The position numbers were made by a program, and so were the translations under genes. Under the pieces are notes generated by a model. It searched no databases. It saw only the letters and a list, made by a program, of their open reading frames with translations, and was not told where the DNA came from. Positions 1-8,297 of a stretch of DNA of 50,969 nt are shown here, piece after piece; position 1 is the first letter of the stretch; each line of letters opens with the position of its first letter. The stretch is from Kalymmatonema hyalinum WJT4-NPBG1 (GTDB lineage: Bacteria; Cyanobacteriota; Cyanobacteriia; Cyanobacteriales; Nostocaceae): the NCBI GenBank assembly GCA_019359075.1, contig JAHHIB010000065.1, positions 1 through 50,969 on the forward strand. Reading direction: 5' to 3'.

Positions 1-141
1 AAAACCTTACTGTAGCGACTTTTCGGAAATTTTTATCCTTTCTCTTTTTAAGAAATGAAATGTGGATTGCTCCCACCTTCTTTTGAAGACACAATATTAA
101 ATATTTGTCAATGCGTAAGTCCTATATTTCTAAGTTTTGTC

Positions 142-639
142 ATGGAACAAAATATATCTTCCCTGACTTTGAGCTTAGCCTCCGAGGATATACGTCGAGT
201 CTTAGACAAACAAAAGGAAGAACGGCAAATTTTACTCACTCAGACGAATATCCTGTTTGTGGCAAACAGTGCATTGCTCAGCGTTCTTACCATCGCAAGG
301 CTGCTTTCCGTCTTCAGCCTGTTCAGTATTACAGAAGTTACATTATTTTTGATAAACTTTACATTACTGATCAATGCTTTGCTGCCACGGCAATTCGTCA
401 TTACTCCCAACCCAGAAAATGAAAAATTTTTGGAGGGTTATCTGGCAATGCCACCTGAAGAATATCAGTTGCAGATGCTAGTTAATCAAGTAGAGACGTA
501 TAATGCTAACAAGCAGCCTATCAACGATATCTCTCAGTCGTTATTCTATGCTGCTGGTGTAACTTGGGGAATTGCGTTAGTTGCCTTGTCGCATGTAGTA
601 GCTCTCTATTTTATACCGGATTTGCAGCAACATTTATGA
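142..639 (+). CDS. Small integral membrane protein, unknown function
   Basis: The 165-residue product begins with a charged amphipathic stretch (ASEDIRRVLDKQKEERQ), followed by two closely spaced hydrophobic segments (about residues 40-64 and 65-85), a soluble loop of about 50 residues and a last membrane segment near the C-terminus. An in-frame ATG at 55 would add 29 Cys-rich residues that do not look conserved, so I chose the ATG at 142; neither start has a convincing ribosome site. Its stop overlaps the next start (ATGA at 636-639), suggesting translational coupling. I do not recognise the family with certainty. Helix, membrane pair, soluble loop, membrane is vaguely like small membrane effectors, but nothing nearby supports a defence role. 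Confidence 0.6.
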   Translation: MEQNISSLTLSLASEDIRRVLDKQKEERQILLTQTNILFVANSALLSVLTIARLLSVFSLFSITEVTLFLINFTLLINALLPRQFVITPNPENEKFLEGYLAMPPEEYQLQMLVNQVETYNANKQPINDISQSLFYAAGVTWGIALVALSHVVALYFIPDLQQHL

Positions 640-887
640 ATTCCAAAAGATTTAATTCCACACAATCTGATAGTAGGTGTTTGCATTTGCCAAAGCCAGA
701 TGCAGCAAATATTACAGTTCTAACCCCCAATTTGCCTAATAAACCCATTCTTCCTTGGACTCACTTCGATTCTCCTTGGCTAGAGAGCGAAGAAAATCAT
801 CAAGAAGAAGCAAAAGGGGAGGATTTAGAGTCAACACTCAACACTCAAGAGTCCCCCAACTCTGAACCAGAGACTGATGACTCATGA
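636..887 (+). CDS. Short acidic hypothetical protein
   Basis: This reading frame of 83 residues starts at an ATG that overlaps the upstream stop codon by four bases (ATGA). The first half is polar with Pro and Trp residues (PWTHFDSPWLESEE); the second half is acidic and low in complexity (Glu, Asp, Ser, Thr). The last codons lie in a gactcat direct repeat, so the C-terminus has probably been shaped by a dispersed short repeat. No domain is recognised. The overlap with the membrane-protein gene is the best argument that it is translated. Confidence 0.45.
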   Translation: MNSKRFNSTQSDSRCLHLPKPDAANITVLTPNLPNKPILPWTHFDSPWLESEENHQEEAKGEDLESTLNTQESPNSEPETDDS

Positions 888-894
888 CTCATGA
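879..894. repeat. Heptamer direct repeat (gactcat)
   Basis: Two tandem copies of gactcat lie across the stop codon of the 83-residue gene. Close variants occur at 29283-29309 and 38553-38600, always at gene ends or in gaps. Short tandem heptamers of this kind are common in Nostocales genomes. Confidence 0.6.
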
Positions 895-907
895 ATAATC
901 TTTAAAG

Positions 908-1324
908 ATGACGCACTACCAAAAGTTATTGAAGGTTTCCACCACTGGTAAATCTTTACATAACATTACCCAAAAAATTGAAGACGCAGTCGCCGAATCA
1001 AGAGTTGAAACTGGGCTGTGCGTTCTGTTTTTGCGCCATACCTCAGCCAGTTTGCTCATTCAAGAAAATGCCGATCCAGATGTGCTCAAGGATTTAGCCA
1101 ACTTTATGGCAAAAATCGTGCCAGAATCAGCCCAGTACATCCATGATGCTGAAGGTCCTGATGATATGCCAGCACATATTCGCACAGCTTTGACCCACAC
1201 ATCAGAAATTATTCCTATAAATCGAGGTCACTTAGTACTGGGAACTTGGCAAGGAATTTATATCTGGGAACATAGGCAAAGAAGCCACACTAGAGAATTG
1301 GTTGTTCACATTTCTGGTTCGTGA
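908..1324 (+). CDS. YjbQ family (UPF0047) protein
   Basis: The 138-residue product matches the YjbQ/UPF0047 family over its whole length. Visible signatures are RHTSASLLIQENADPDV near residue 44, HIRTALTHTSE near residue 92 and LGTWQGIYIWEHR near residue 114, which contribute the conserved His and acidic residues of the trimeric fold. Family members can show thiamine phosphate synthase activity when overproduced, and some genomes annotate them as secondary thiamine-phosphate synthase; the physiological role is unsettled. It is co-oriented with its neighbours, 20 bp after the preceding gene and 40 bp before the next. No riboswitch is visible upstream. The family call is firm, the reaction is not. 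Confidence 0.9.
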   Translation: MTHYQKLLKVSTTGKSLHNITQKIEDAVAESRVETGLCVLFLRHTSASLLIQENADPDVLKDLANFMAKIVPESAQYIHDAEGPDDMPAHIRTALTHTSEIIPINRGHLVLGTWQGIYIWEHRQRSHTRELVVHISGS

Positions 1325-1364
1325 AGATAATTTTTTAGCGGAACTTTCGGGCGGTTTGAATCAT

Positions 1365-2111
1365 ATGAAGCAAAATCAGGAAATAACTCATCCTTTTCAA
1401 CTTCTTGATGAAATTATCGCCCAACATACAGTCCGTTCTTTGTCACTCAATCCGCACAAGACTTTGATTACCAGCTTTGTAGAACTGGGAAATTCAGTTG
1501 CTGAAAAAACTTGTGACGTTCAACTGATAAATTCTTTAAGCGATACATTGGAGCGTATGCTTCATACCATGTTGCACAACTTTCCAGAAAATATTTTCTG
1601 GGATTTTGATTTCATTGTCAGCAGTATGCTCAAACAGGCTTTGGTAGCAAAAGACGGTGCTGTGTCTTTTTTAGAATCTTTTGGGGATAAAATAGTGTCG
1701 CTTCTGGAGTTGTTTGGCAGGCAATCCGAAATCCGCTTTCGCTACGTCCACGACTTTATATTTGGGTTTGTTTGGGCAAAATGGGTACAAGAAGAAGCCC
1801 ACACTCGCGCTCTCATTGAACCTTTCAGTCTGACTTTTTTGGATTGTTTAATCTCAAAAGGTAAAAAAATTATACAACTTATTGGTGTTGGGGATGCCCG
1901 ATATCATCAACTTTCTGAAAAATGTTATCGCAATCCCTTTTGCTTTTCCCGAGAACCAGAAGATGAGTACCGCCTGCTGACTTATCTTGCAACACAACAA
2001 CTTATTCCCGTGGCAGCATGGAATTGGAACGCTCAACCGGTTTGGGACAAACCTTTCCATCAACTGCGCGAACAGTTATCATTAAAGCTTAATATTCCTC
2101 AAAATAGTTAA
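1365..2111 (+). CDS. Conserved hypothetical protein (248 aa)
   Basis: The product is a soluble, mostly helical protein with no signal peptide or membrane segment. An upstream in-frame ATG at 1302 overlaps the yjbQ gene; the ATG at 1365 (MKQNQEITHPFQLLDEI) gives a cleaner start and a 40 bp gap. Aromatic-rich stretches such as PENIFWDFDFIVSSML and YVHDFIFGFVWAKWVQEE look like a conserved core, and the C-terminus ends in a polar region. I do not recognise the family. Position between yjbQ and a Nif3-family gene suggests co-transcription but says little about function. Confidence 0.7.
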   Translation: MKQNQEITHPFQLLDEIIAQHTVRSLSLNPHKTLITSFVELGNSVAEKTCDVQLINSLSDTLERMLHTMLHNFPENIFWDFDFIVSSMLKQALVAKDGAVSFLESFGDKIVSLLELFGRQSEIRFRYVHDFIFGFVWAKWVQEEAHTRALIEPFSLTFLDCLISKGKKIIQLIGVGDARYHQLSEKCYRNPFCFSREPEDEYRLLTYLATQQLIPVAAWNWNAQPVWDKPFHQLREQLSLKLNIPQNS

Positions 2112-2161
2112 TATACTCCAAAGTCAATAGTCCCTAGCCCAATGCTAATGACTAATAACTC

Positions 2162-2968
2162 ATGAAAATTGCTGATTTCATAACCTGGTTTGAAAAATGG
2201 GCGAATCCAGCTTGGCAAGAAAGCTGGGATAATTGTGGCTGGCAAATTGAACCTGGAGTATTGCAGGAAGATGCGCGGGTATTGGTTTGTTTAACACCAA
2301 CTTTGGCGGTGATGGAAGAAGCGATCGCCTTGCGCCATGTTGGTATCCCTGTGAATCTGATTTTCGCTCACCATCCTTTGATTTTCAGCCCACCCAAGTC
2401 TTTGCGCAGTGGCGACGCTATAGGCGAAATGGCACGATTGGCTTTTACTCACAATATTGGTATTTACAGCGCCCACACGAATTTCGACCAAGTGGAGGAT
2501 GGGACAGCTGATGTTTTAGCTCAAATTCTACAACTCAAGGAAGTTTCTCCTGTCGTACCCACTCAATCAGGGTTAGGATATGGACGCGTTGGGAATTTAG
2601 AGCCATCTTTAAGTTTAAAGGAGTTACTCGCAACAATTCAAACTCGACTCGCTCCTTCTCATCTCGTTTCCTCCCCAGTGGTAAATTTAGAACAGGCGAT
2701 TTCTCGAGTTGCTGTTTTGGGTGGTTCGGGAGCTAGTTTTATCTCGGCGGTGGTGAAAACAGGTGCTCAAGCTTATTTGACTTCTGACTGTAAGTTCCAT
2801 CAGTTTCAGGAAAGCCGCGATCGCAATCTAATTCTCATTGATGCTGGACATTACGCTACAGAACGCCCAGCGTGCGATCGGCTCGTGCAAAAGTTTCAGG
2901 ATTTAAACTTAGACTGGGTACAGTTAAGCCAAAAGGATGAGGATTTCCGGTCCTTTTTTCAAAAATGA
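2162..2968 (+). CDS. Nif3-like dinuclear metal centre protein
   Basis: The product (268 residues) belongs to the Nif3/DUF34 family, also annotated as GTP cyclohydrolase I type 2. The family's metal ligands are visible: the paired His in IFAHHPLIF near residue 68, His and Asp in YSAHTNFDQ near residue 103, and the C-terminal DAGHYATE near residue 238 with a His and a Glu. These bind two metal ions in a toroidal hexamer. The biochemical role is still debated (metal homeostasis or hydrolase), and the GTP cyclohydrolase label should not be taken as proven here. The start is the ATG after a short repeat-like spacer; a repeat-bearing gap follows. Confidence 0.88.
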   Translation: MKIADFITWFEKWANPAWQESWDNCGWQIEPGVLQEDARVLVCLTPTLAVMEEAIALRHVGIPVNLIFAHHPLIFSPPKSLRSGDAIGEMARLAFTHNIGIYSAHTNFDQVEDGTADVLAQILQLKEVSPVVPTQSGLGYGRVGNLEPSLSLKELLATIQTRLAPSHLVSSPVVNLEQAISRVAVLGGSGASFISAVVKTGAQAYLTSDCKFHQFQESRDRNLILIDAGHYATERPACDRLVQKFQDLNLDWVQLSQKDEDFRSFFQK

Positions 2969-3610
2969 CCTATAAACTTTAAAGTAGAAATTTTACAAAT
3001 AATCTATCTTTTTTAAGAACTCTTTAAGAAAAAAAAATTTTTTTAACCTATCCTTAATGAAGGATTATTCTATGCTGCACATTAAACCTATTGCTGGCTA
3101 TACAGGTGTGTTAACCGTTTTGGTCAACTTGGGCGCTGTTACTCAAGCATAGAATGATGCTAAGAAACATAAATATTTCTGATTGCATAAAGTCCTAATT
3201 AACCTCTAAAGAAATATATAGCGGTTCTCATTTGAATCACATACACCACCACGAATAATGTGAAAGTGCATGTTAGGTCTTTACAGCCGTGTATTGCACG
3301 CAACCGAGAAGTGCTATATAAGGGTTCAAATCAGAAATACCCTATTTCATACTTCTATCCTGGAACGCCACTTGGACTAGTCTAGTTAACACTTTACTCC
3401 TTTATTCTACAAAGGAGTGGATCGCGGCAAAGTGCACGAGCTTAGCAAAATTTGAACATTCAAATTTTCGGTTCGTTTGTATCTACCTACTAAATTTTGC
3501 TTTTCAATCAACTTATTCAATTTAAAGACTAGCCAGTAAGTTTTCACCAGGGAGAATTTGCCAGATTTGGAACAATCAAAATTATTTGTGAACGAAAGGA
3601 AGTCAATTGT
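2969..3610. other. Intergenic region with a tiny relic-like frame
   Basis: No full gene is seen in this 640-base AT-rich gap. A 26-codon frame at 3072-3152 (+) encodes a peptide that looks like a secretion signal (MLHIKPIAGYTG, then a hydrophobic run ending AVTQA) followed at once by a stop codon; it may be a remnant of a secreted-protein gene. An inverted-repeat element occupies 3216-3319. The glycosyltransferase leader, with a ribosome site (aaaggaag) at about 3596, ends the gap. Confidence 0.5.
3216..3319. repeat. Inverted-repeat element with atatagcggttctc ends
   Basis: The left end atatagcggttctc (3216-3229) matches the reverse complement of gagaagtgctatat (3306-3319) at 12 of 14 positions. 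The 104-base unit has no coding potential. A related sequence (atagcggtttgcat) recurs at about 20440. Size and ends resemble the small non-autonomous dispersed elements of cyanobacteria. Confidence 0.5.
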
Positions 3611-4780
3611 ATGTCACAAACAACAGCCAATATTTTTCCTGAACATCCCCGGGTATTACTGGTATCGATGCGTAATTTGAAATTACATGTTTCTCGTTCT
3701 GCACCTTATGAGTTTGAAGATGTAATTTGTGGTTGTGACACAGTTGATTTAATTACACCAGCCTTCAATTCTAATTTTTTCAAAGTAACGAATAAGATAG
3801 CAAACCAGGCAGCAAAAATACTAAAAAATGGCGAATTGCTTTCCTCATTAGTTAATTATAAATTTGAGGTAGATAAAGAATATGATTTATTTTTCTTTTT
3901 CTGCCAGTCAATTCAAGACATTCTGGTTCTCAATTCTATCAAAGGCTGGCGTGATAAGTGCCGCTACGCCGTATGTTGGCTAGATGAAATCTGGCTTAAA
4001 GATATTGAGGATTCGCAAGTTCAACTACGGCTTTTAAAAAAATTCGATAATATTTTCATGAACTTTAGTTGTAGTGTGGATCAGGTTGCTGATATTGTCC
4101 AACGTCCCTGCCACTCTCTCGCATATGGAGTTGATGCTGTCAATTTCTGCCCCTATCCACGTGACCTTTACCGCAGTATTGATGTCTTAAGTATTGGACG
4201 CCGTTCACTAGTTACTCACGAAGCTTTACTAAAACATACTGAACAGGAAAACCTCTTTTATATCTACGATACTATAAAAGATTTATACATGGCAGACTAC
4301 AGATATCATCGAAGTCTCTATAGGAATTTTGTGAAGAGAAGCAGTTATATGATAGTCAATAAAGCAAAATTTGATTTAATAGGTCAAAAAAATCCTCAAG
4401 AGGAAGTAGGTCCACGCTTTTTTGAAGGTGCAGCTGGGGGAACAATAATGCTAGGTGTTCCTCCCAAATGCGAGGCATTTACCAACAACTTTGACTGGTC
4501 AGATGCTGTCATTGAAATTCCTTTCGATTCCCCAGATATATCTAATATCATTGCTGATTTAAATGCAGAACCTGAACGTTTAGCAAAAATACGCCAGGAC
4601 AACATTATTAACTCGCTTTTACGGCATGACTGGGTTTATCGCTGGGAAACAATTTTGGCAAGAGTAGGGCTTGATGTTACACCAAGAATGTTAGAACGAA
4701 AAGCTTATCTCAACAAGTTAACTGAAATGGTAACACCAGAAAAGTGCGACCAAAAACCCCAACTCGCTTTGGTGGATTAA
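3611..4780 (+). CDS. Glycosyltransferase family 1-like protein
   Basis: The 389-residue product resembles the CgeB-like/Glyco_trans_1_2 group of GT-B glycosyltransferases. The diagnostic part is the C-terminal nucleotide-sugar site, GPRFFEGAAGGTIML near residue 268, followed by NFDWSDAVIEIPFD and a helical tail containing RHDWVYRWE. The N-terminal half is a Rossmann-like domain with VLLVSMRNLKL and, further on, CWLDEIW. There is no signal peptide or membrane helix, so it probably acts on the cytoplasmic face. The gene stands alone between long gaps, with a good ribosome site (aaaggaag) and a terminator about 120 bases downstream. Donor and acceptor cannot be told from sequence. Confidence 0.75.
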   Translation: MSQTTANIFPEHPRVLLVSMRNLKLHVSRSAPYEFEDVICGCDTVDLITPAFNSNFFKVTNKIANQAAKILKNGELLSSLVNYKFEVDKEYDLFFFFCQSIQDILVLNSIKGWRDKCRYAVCWLDEIWLKDIEDSQVQLRLLKKFDNIFMNFSCSVDQVADIVQRPCHSLAYGVDAVNFCPYPRDLYRSIDVLSIGRRSLVTHEALLKHTEQENLFYIYDTIKDLYMADYRYHRSLYRNFVKRSSYMIVNKAKFDLIGQKNPQEEVGPRFFEGAAGGTIMLGVPPKCEAFTNNFDWSDAVIEIPFDSPDISNIIADLNAEPERLAKIRQDNIINSLLRHDWVYRWETILARVGLDVTPRMLERKAYLNKLTEMVTPEKCDQKPQLALVD

Positions 4781-4896
4781 GATACTGAAAACCAGTTGCT
4801 GAGGGTGCATCTTGAAGAAGAACGCAGCTTGGCGCAGCTAGGAATAAGATATGCACTTACGCCCCTGGATTGGTGACCCGCAGGACAAAAAAGAAG

Positions 4897-4930
4897 ACCA
4901 CCAAATTTTCAATGCGTGGTGTGGTTTTTT
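4897..4930 (+). terminator. Rho-independent terminator after glycosyltransferase
   Basis: The arms accacca (4897-4903) and tggtgtggt (4917-4925) form an imperfect stem with one bulge, followed by a run of T. It lies about 120 bases after the glycosyltransferase stop. Confidence 0.6.
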
Positions 4931-5512
4931 CCCCGCTACTCGCCAGCCAGCCCTACAGAAGGATGATTCTGAGTTCTTTGTTGTTAATTTCTCTCAAAGA
5001 AAGATTAAAAATCAAGAATCAGGACTGGTGCAATTTTGTGAATTGCCATTCAGGCAAAAGTACTGTGGGGCTTTATCAATATGTTCGCGCCACAGTCTAT
5101 TTTTTTTGTCGCTTTCGGTACAGTATGAACTTTCTGTATCAATTGTATAAAAAATTTTCCGAAAACCACTGAATTTTGAAAAATTTTGTGCACCTTCATA
5201 TCTATAAAAAGCAATGATAGTAAAGGAAAGACATCGAAGAGATAAGGTAGACCTATGGAAAAAATAGAAACTATAATATAAATAAACCAAATTTGCAATA
5301 AAATTTCCTAAATGCAAGACCAAAAGCTGACACGATCAAAAGCGTTAGGCTCATACAGTGTTGCTCAGGCTAACAAACGTGTAAAATCAAGCTAAAAATT
5401 AAGCTAAAAACCTTGAGGTGTTGTTGTTTAAAACCATGAAGGTTACAAGAGAATAAGCTAAGATCAAATACATAGGGGTAAAAGTAAAGCAGAGTCCCCA
5501 GACTTCCCAGCA
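4931..5512. other. Long AT-rich gap without a recognisable gene
   Basis: Frames on both strands here have poor codon use and no recognisable protein features. The part from 5330 to 5512 may hold the promoter and leader for the small genes that follow. No known riboswitch or RNA motif was recognised. Confidence 0.5.
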
Positions 5513-5671
5513 ATGGCAATGACTACAAGTAGTCAACTAAAACAACCGCAAGTAACGCCTGTTTTGGAGTATTATTTATTACAAGATGGTTGGAAGAACT
5601 CACCAGCAATTCTTAACTTGGTCAGGACAAATCCGGAATTATGTGACTTCTATAAAGTCAACATTTTTTGA
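5513..5671 (+). CDS. Possible small protein of 52 residues
   Basis: A frame starting ATG GCA ATG encodes 52 residues of balanced composition, with core LEYYLLQDGWKNSPAILNL and ending in DFYKVNIF. Codon use looks like that of neighbouring genes. No strong ribosome site precedes it and no family is recognised. It lies about 50 bases upstream of a second short frame and the DUF6679 gene. It could be a real small protein or the truncated start of a longer ancestral gene. Confidence 0.4.
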   Translation: MAMTTSSQLKQPQVTPVLEYYLLQDGWKNSPAILNLVRTNPELCDFYKVNIF

Positions 5672-5720
5672 ATGACCTCGACAGAGATTGAGTTGAATTG
5701 GTGCAGTAACCGGGAACTTT

Positions 5721-5972
5721 ATGACCCAAAAAGCCCATATAACTGAAAACGACAAACAAGTCTTTGGCTTGGGTCAAGAAGGATACCTTGACTTTGTTCG
5801 GTTAACGAACTTTGAAAAGATGTCCTCTACTTGGGGCACAGCCCAAATGTTGACAGATTTAACTAACTATAAAAAGGCAGAAGCAGTAGATGCTACACCG
5901 CAAGATTTATCAATTGTGTTGCGATGGGCGGGAGGTATGCGTGTTCTTGCGGGACCAGCAACGCTGGATTGA
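5721..5972 (+). CDS. Possible upstream overlapping reading frame (83 aa)
   Basis: This frame overlaps the start of the DUF6679 gene by 83 bases in another frame. The first 60 residues have plausible protein composition (GQEGYLDFVRLTNFEKMSS), while the last part is forced by the overlapping gene. It may be a short co-translated protein, a leader frame, or only the 5' leader of the DUF6679 gene. I include it because its non-overlapping part covers about 170 bases otherwise empty. Confidence 0.3.
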   Translation: MTQKAHITENDKQVFGLGQEGYLDFVRLTNFEKMSSTWGTAQMLTDLTNYKKAEAVDATPQDLSIVLRWAGGMRVLAGPATLD

Positions 5973-6201
5973 ACGCGCCCGCATCCTCGATATAGAGGGA
6001 GATTTGGTCACCCTACGTTATGAAACAGAAGAAGAAGATGAAGTTTGTTCTTGGGAGGAAATGGTTCGCCTTGAAAGCATTGGCGCTGTAACGCAAAAAT
6101 TAGCTTCAGTGCCACGCGGTAACGTAGAACCTCTCTTAACTGAAGACTGTCCCGAAGCTGAACGCATCCGCAATCGTTTCACTGATTCAAATCCAGACTA
6201 A
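5890..6201 (+). CDS. DUF6679 family protein
   Basis: The 103-residue product matches, from memory, a small cyanobacterial family (DUF6679). Recognisable segments are the start MLHRKIYQLCCDGREV, then FLRDQQRWIERARI, then EGDLVTLRYETEEEDEVCSWEEM and the stretch VTQKLASVPRG. The acidic middle and absence of signal or membrane segments point to a soluble cytoplasmic protein of unknown function. The preceding frame overlaps it by 83 bases. A bidirectional hairpin follows, separating it from the convergent metallo-hydrolase gene. Confidence 0.8.
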   Translation: MLHRKIYQLCCDGREVCVFLRDQQRWIERARILDIEGDLVTLRYETEEEDEVCSWEEMVRLESIGAVTQKLASVPRGNVEPLLTEDCPEAERIRNRFTDSNPD

Positions 6202-6207
6202 CCAAGA

Positions 6208-6265
6208 GCGAAGAATGAAGAGTGAAGAAAATTATCCTTTTTCTGTTGCTTTCTTCGTTCTTCGC
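6208..6265. terminator. Bidirectional hairpin between convergent genes
   Basis: The arms gcgaagaatgaag (6208-6220) and cttcgttcttcgc (6253-6265) pair over 13 bases with one G-U pair. T-rich sequence follows on the plus strand. It lies between the ends of the DUF6679 gene and the minus-strand metallo-hydrolase gene. Confidence 0.5.
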
Positions 6266-6287
6266 TTCTTCGTTTTTCTATCTTTTC

Positions 6288-7958
6288 TTACGAGTCAGCA
6301 CTTTTGTCGCTGTTAGGTTCAAAGGCAGGGCAGTAACCTTCAAGAGTTACCTTGAAGTTATACAGCGGGGACGCTGGATTCCAACACCGCTGTCCTCTTT
6401 GATGTCGGCAGGTACCGCAGCAATCAACGTCTGACCAAATGAAGCGATCGCTATTTTGGTTAATCAGTTCTCTTTGTGACAGCGCCCGCAATACCAATTC
6501 TTCTCCTTGCCACCGGGCTTCAATTAAACCTGTGTCAGCAAACTGTCGCCACCGGGGGTCGGCAGTAATCGCATCGGGTAAGGTAATCGTGACTACAGTT
6601 CCCAATTCTGTAAGTTCGCCTTCGTAATTGCTTTCCGGGGCAGCTGGTTGTATAAATGTTTCACCAATCGGCAGTTCCACCAATGTGCCAGCTGCTGGAG
6701 AATGGAGATGGTAGCGGTTTTGCAACTCTTCTAAGCTTGTCAGGTCTGCCAAGTAAGCAGGAGAACCGTGGACGAAGATGACGTGCTGCGGTCGCAAATT
6801 ATGAATCAGCTGGGCGGTTCCAGGACCATCGCTATGTTGCGCGAGGAGATAGGTTTCGACAGGACAAACGCGTGAGTGTTCGTCGTTAATTTTTATATTA
6901 GTTTTTTCTGGTAAAAGCGTGAGCCAAGAACCAGTATTAGGTTGGCAGTATTGTCGCAAGTCAGCTGTAAAATCAGTGAGAATAATACAAGAATTACCAA
7001 CCTCAGGGCGCTGGTTTGGTTCGATGCGACGCACTCGCGGACGTATCCGTTCATCCCAAAATAACGGTTGATGGCGGGCAAAGTTTTGTACTGACGAGGG
7101 GAGATTAGGGAGCAATTCTAGGTAAGCGTCGCATCCAATGGCAACAGTACCATCCACCCAAATATCTAAATCCCTTCCGGTGAAATGGTGATGACTGCGT
7201 AAAAGCATCAGCAGTTCTTGACCGAGTCCCAAAGTGGGTGTGGGGAGAACCACAGACCAACCCTCAGCGATCGCTCGGTTAATTCTTTCAGCAAGTTGAT
7301 TTTCTTGAGCCCGGCGGTGTGGATGGCGGGAAGTTCCATAACTCCCTTCAATAATCAGCACATCCAATTCTGTTCCCCGCAATTCTTCCAACCGCAAACC
7401 TTCTACCAACCGTGAGTTTGATAAAAAAAAGTCGCCTGTGTACAGTAGCCTGTAAGAGCGCTCTGAGGTGGTATACGTCAGGAGAATTGCCACAGCTCCA
7501 GGAAGATGACCTGCGGGAAATAATTCTGCCACTAAACCATCTTTGAATTCTATCGGCGATCGCAATGGCAGCGCTTGACAAAATGGCGCGACTTGTTCAC
7601 CATGTTGCTCAAGCCAATTTAGAGGCAGCAATTTGCTGGTCACTTCGCTAGCATATATTGGTAACAGTGGAAATGCCTTGTGCAGTGCTAGCAACCCTTT
7701 AGCATGATCTGGATGGGCGTGACTCACCAAGACTAAATCCGCTGGTAGTGAACTTTCTCCACGTGCGGGTTTTTTCAACCCTTTGACTAAAGGCGAAGTA
7801 TCCGCCAAACCACAATCAAGTAGAATGCGGTGTGGTCCCATCCGCACCAACAAACAAACGCCCTCATCGTCGTGGTGAACCCCAAAGGGCAAACATTCTA
7901 ACCCAGTCGCCGCGTCCCCCATATCAACCCCAGAGGATACCGACAGGCGATCGCTCAT
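6288..7958 (-). CDS. Beta-CASP-like MBL-fold metallo-hydrolase
   Basis: The product (556 residues) is a metallo-beta-lactamase-fold protein with a beta-CASP-like insertion. The N-terminal metal site is visible as VLVSHAHPDHAKGLL near residue 80, with GHLPGAV and YTGDF further on. The insertion starts near IIEGSYGTSRHPH and contains LPTPTLGLGQELLMLL. The C-terminal lobe has AQHSDGPGT and IFVHGSPAYL, in place of the usual RNA-processing motifs. A Cys-rich tail (CCGTCRHQRGQRCWNP, later EGYCPAFEP) may bind a metal or cluster. An ATG at 8075 is in frame, but the ATG at 7958 follows a strong purine-rich ribosome site (aggggaggggagc). RNA cleavage is likely but unproven. Confidence 0.82.
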   Translation of the reverse strand: MSDRLSVSSGVDMGDAATGLECLPFGVHHDDEGVCLLVRMGPHRILLDCGLADTSPLVKGLKKPARGESSLPADLVLVSHAHPDHAKGLLALHKAFPLLPIYASEVTSKLLPLNWLEQHGEQVAPFCQALPLRSPIEFKDGLVAELFPAGHLPGAVAILLTYTTSERSYRLLYTGDFFLSNSRLVEGLRLEELRGTELDVLIIEGSYGTSRHPHRRAQENQLAERINRAIAEGWSVVLPTPTLGLGQELLMLLRSHHHFTGRDLDIWVDGTVAIGCDAYLELLPNLPSSVQNFARHQPLFWDERIRPRVRRIEPNQRPEVGNSCIILTDFTADLRQYCQPNTGSWLTLLPEKTNIKINDEHSRVCPVETYLLAQHSDGPGTAQLIHNLRPQHVIFVHGSPAYLADLTSLEELQNRYHLHSPAAGTLVELPIGETFIQPAAPESNYEGELTELGTVVTITLPDAITADPRWRQFADTGLIEARWQGEELVLRALSQRELINQNSDRFIWSDVDCCGTCRHQRGQRCWNPASPLYNFKVTLEGYCPAFEPNSDKSADS

Positions 7959-8016
7959 GCTCCCCTCCCCTCTTACTTCATCTCTATGGACATTTGTCCA
8001 ATGCCAATTCCATAGC

Positions 8017-8046
8017 GGAGGACGCTTGCGTATGCAAGCGTCCTCC
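8017..8046. repeat. Perfect 13-bp hairpin repeat
   Basis: The arms ggaggacgcttgc (8017-8029) and gcaagcgtcctcc (8034-8046) pair perfectly around a GTAT loop. It lies upstream of the metallo-hydrolase gene. Hairpins built from ggagg and gcg blocks recur through the window and look like dispersed palindromic repeats rather than a terminator, since no T-run follows. Confidence 0.7.
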
Positions 8047-8297
8047 CAACAAAAGCAGGTGTCTGTAAATGGCACAACCCGTGAATGGTTTTTCCTTCCA
8101 CACAGTGTCCATCGCCAGTTCAGTTATCGATCTCCACACCATTGGAATGCTGATCTTCGTTTGGTTAACATGGACATACCAAACTTGTGTAATAGAAACA
8201 ACTGAGTGATAAAGATTCTTCAAGCTAGGGACTGTGGGCGGCTTTTCCAACTCAGGCAATTGGCGTACCTGAAGCGGGACTGATTGCTTTTGTAACT

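Noticed and set aside
142-639. Possible Pycsar or CBASS-type membrane effector
   Set aside because: The topology is only loosely similar and no cyclase or other defence gene is nearby.
3318-3345. T-arm-like sequence (gggttcaaatc) suggesting a tRNA
   Set aside because: No acceptor, D-arm or anticodon arm can be built around it; it belongs to the edge of the inverted-repeat element.
4851-5323. Several frames on both strands in the gap after the glycosyltransferase
   Set aside because: They start inside or near a terminator, overlap each other in conflicting frames and show no protein-like pattern or ribosome sites.
6222-6434. Plus-strand frame starting with a hydrophobic signal-like peptide
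   Set aside because: Its start is the hairpin between convergent genes and the rest is antisense to the well-supported metallo-hydrolase gene.
7984-8259. Minus-strand frame of 91 residues upstream of the metallo-hydrolase gene
   Set aside because: It runs through the 13-bp palindromic repeat, overlaps no ribosome site and has no recognisable features.
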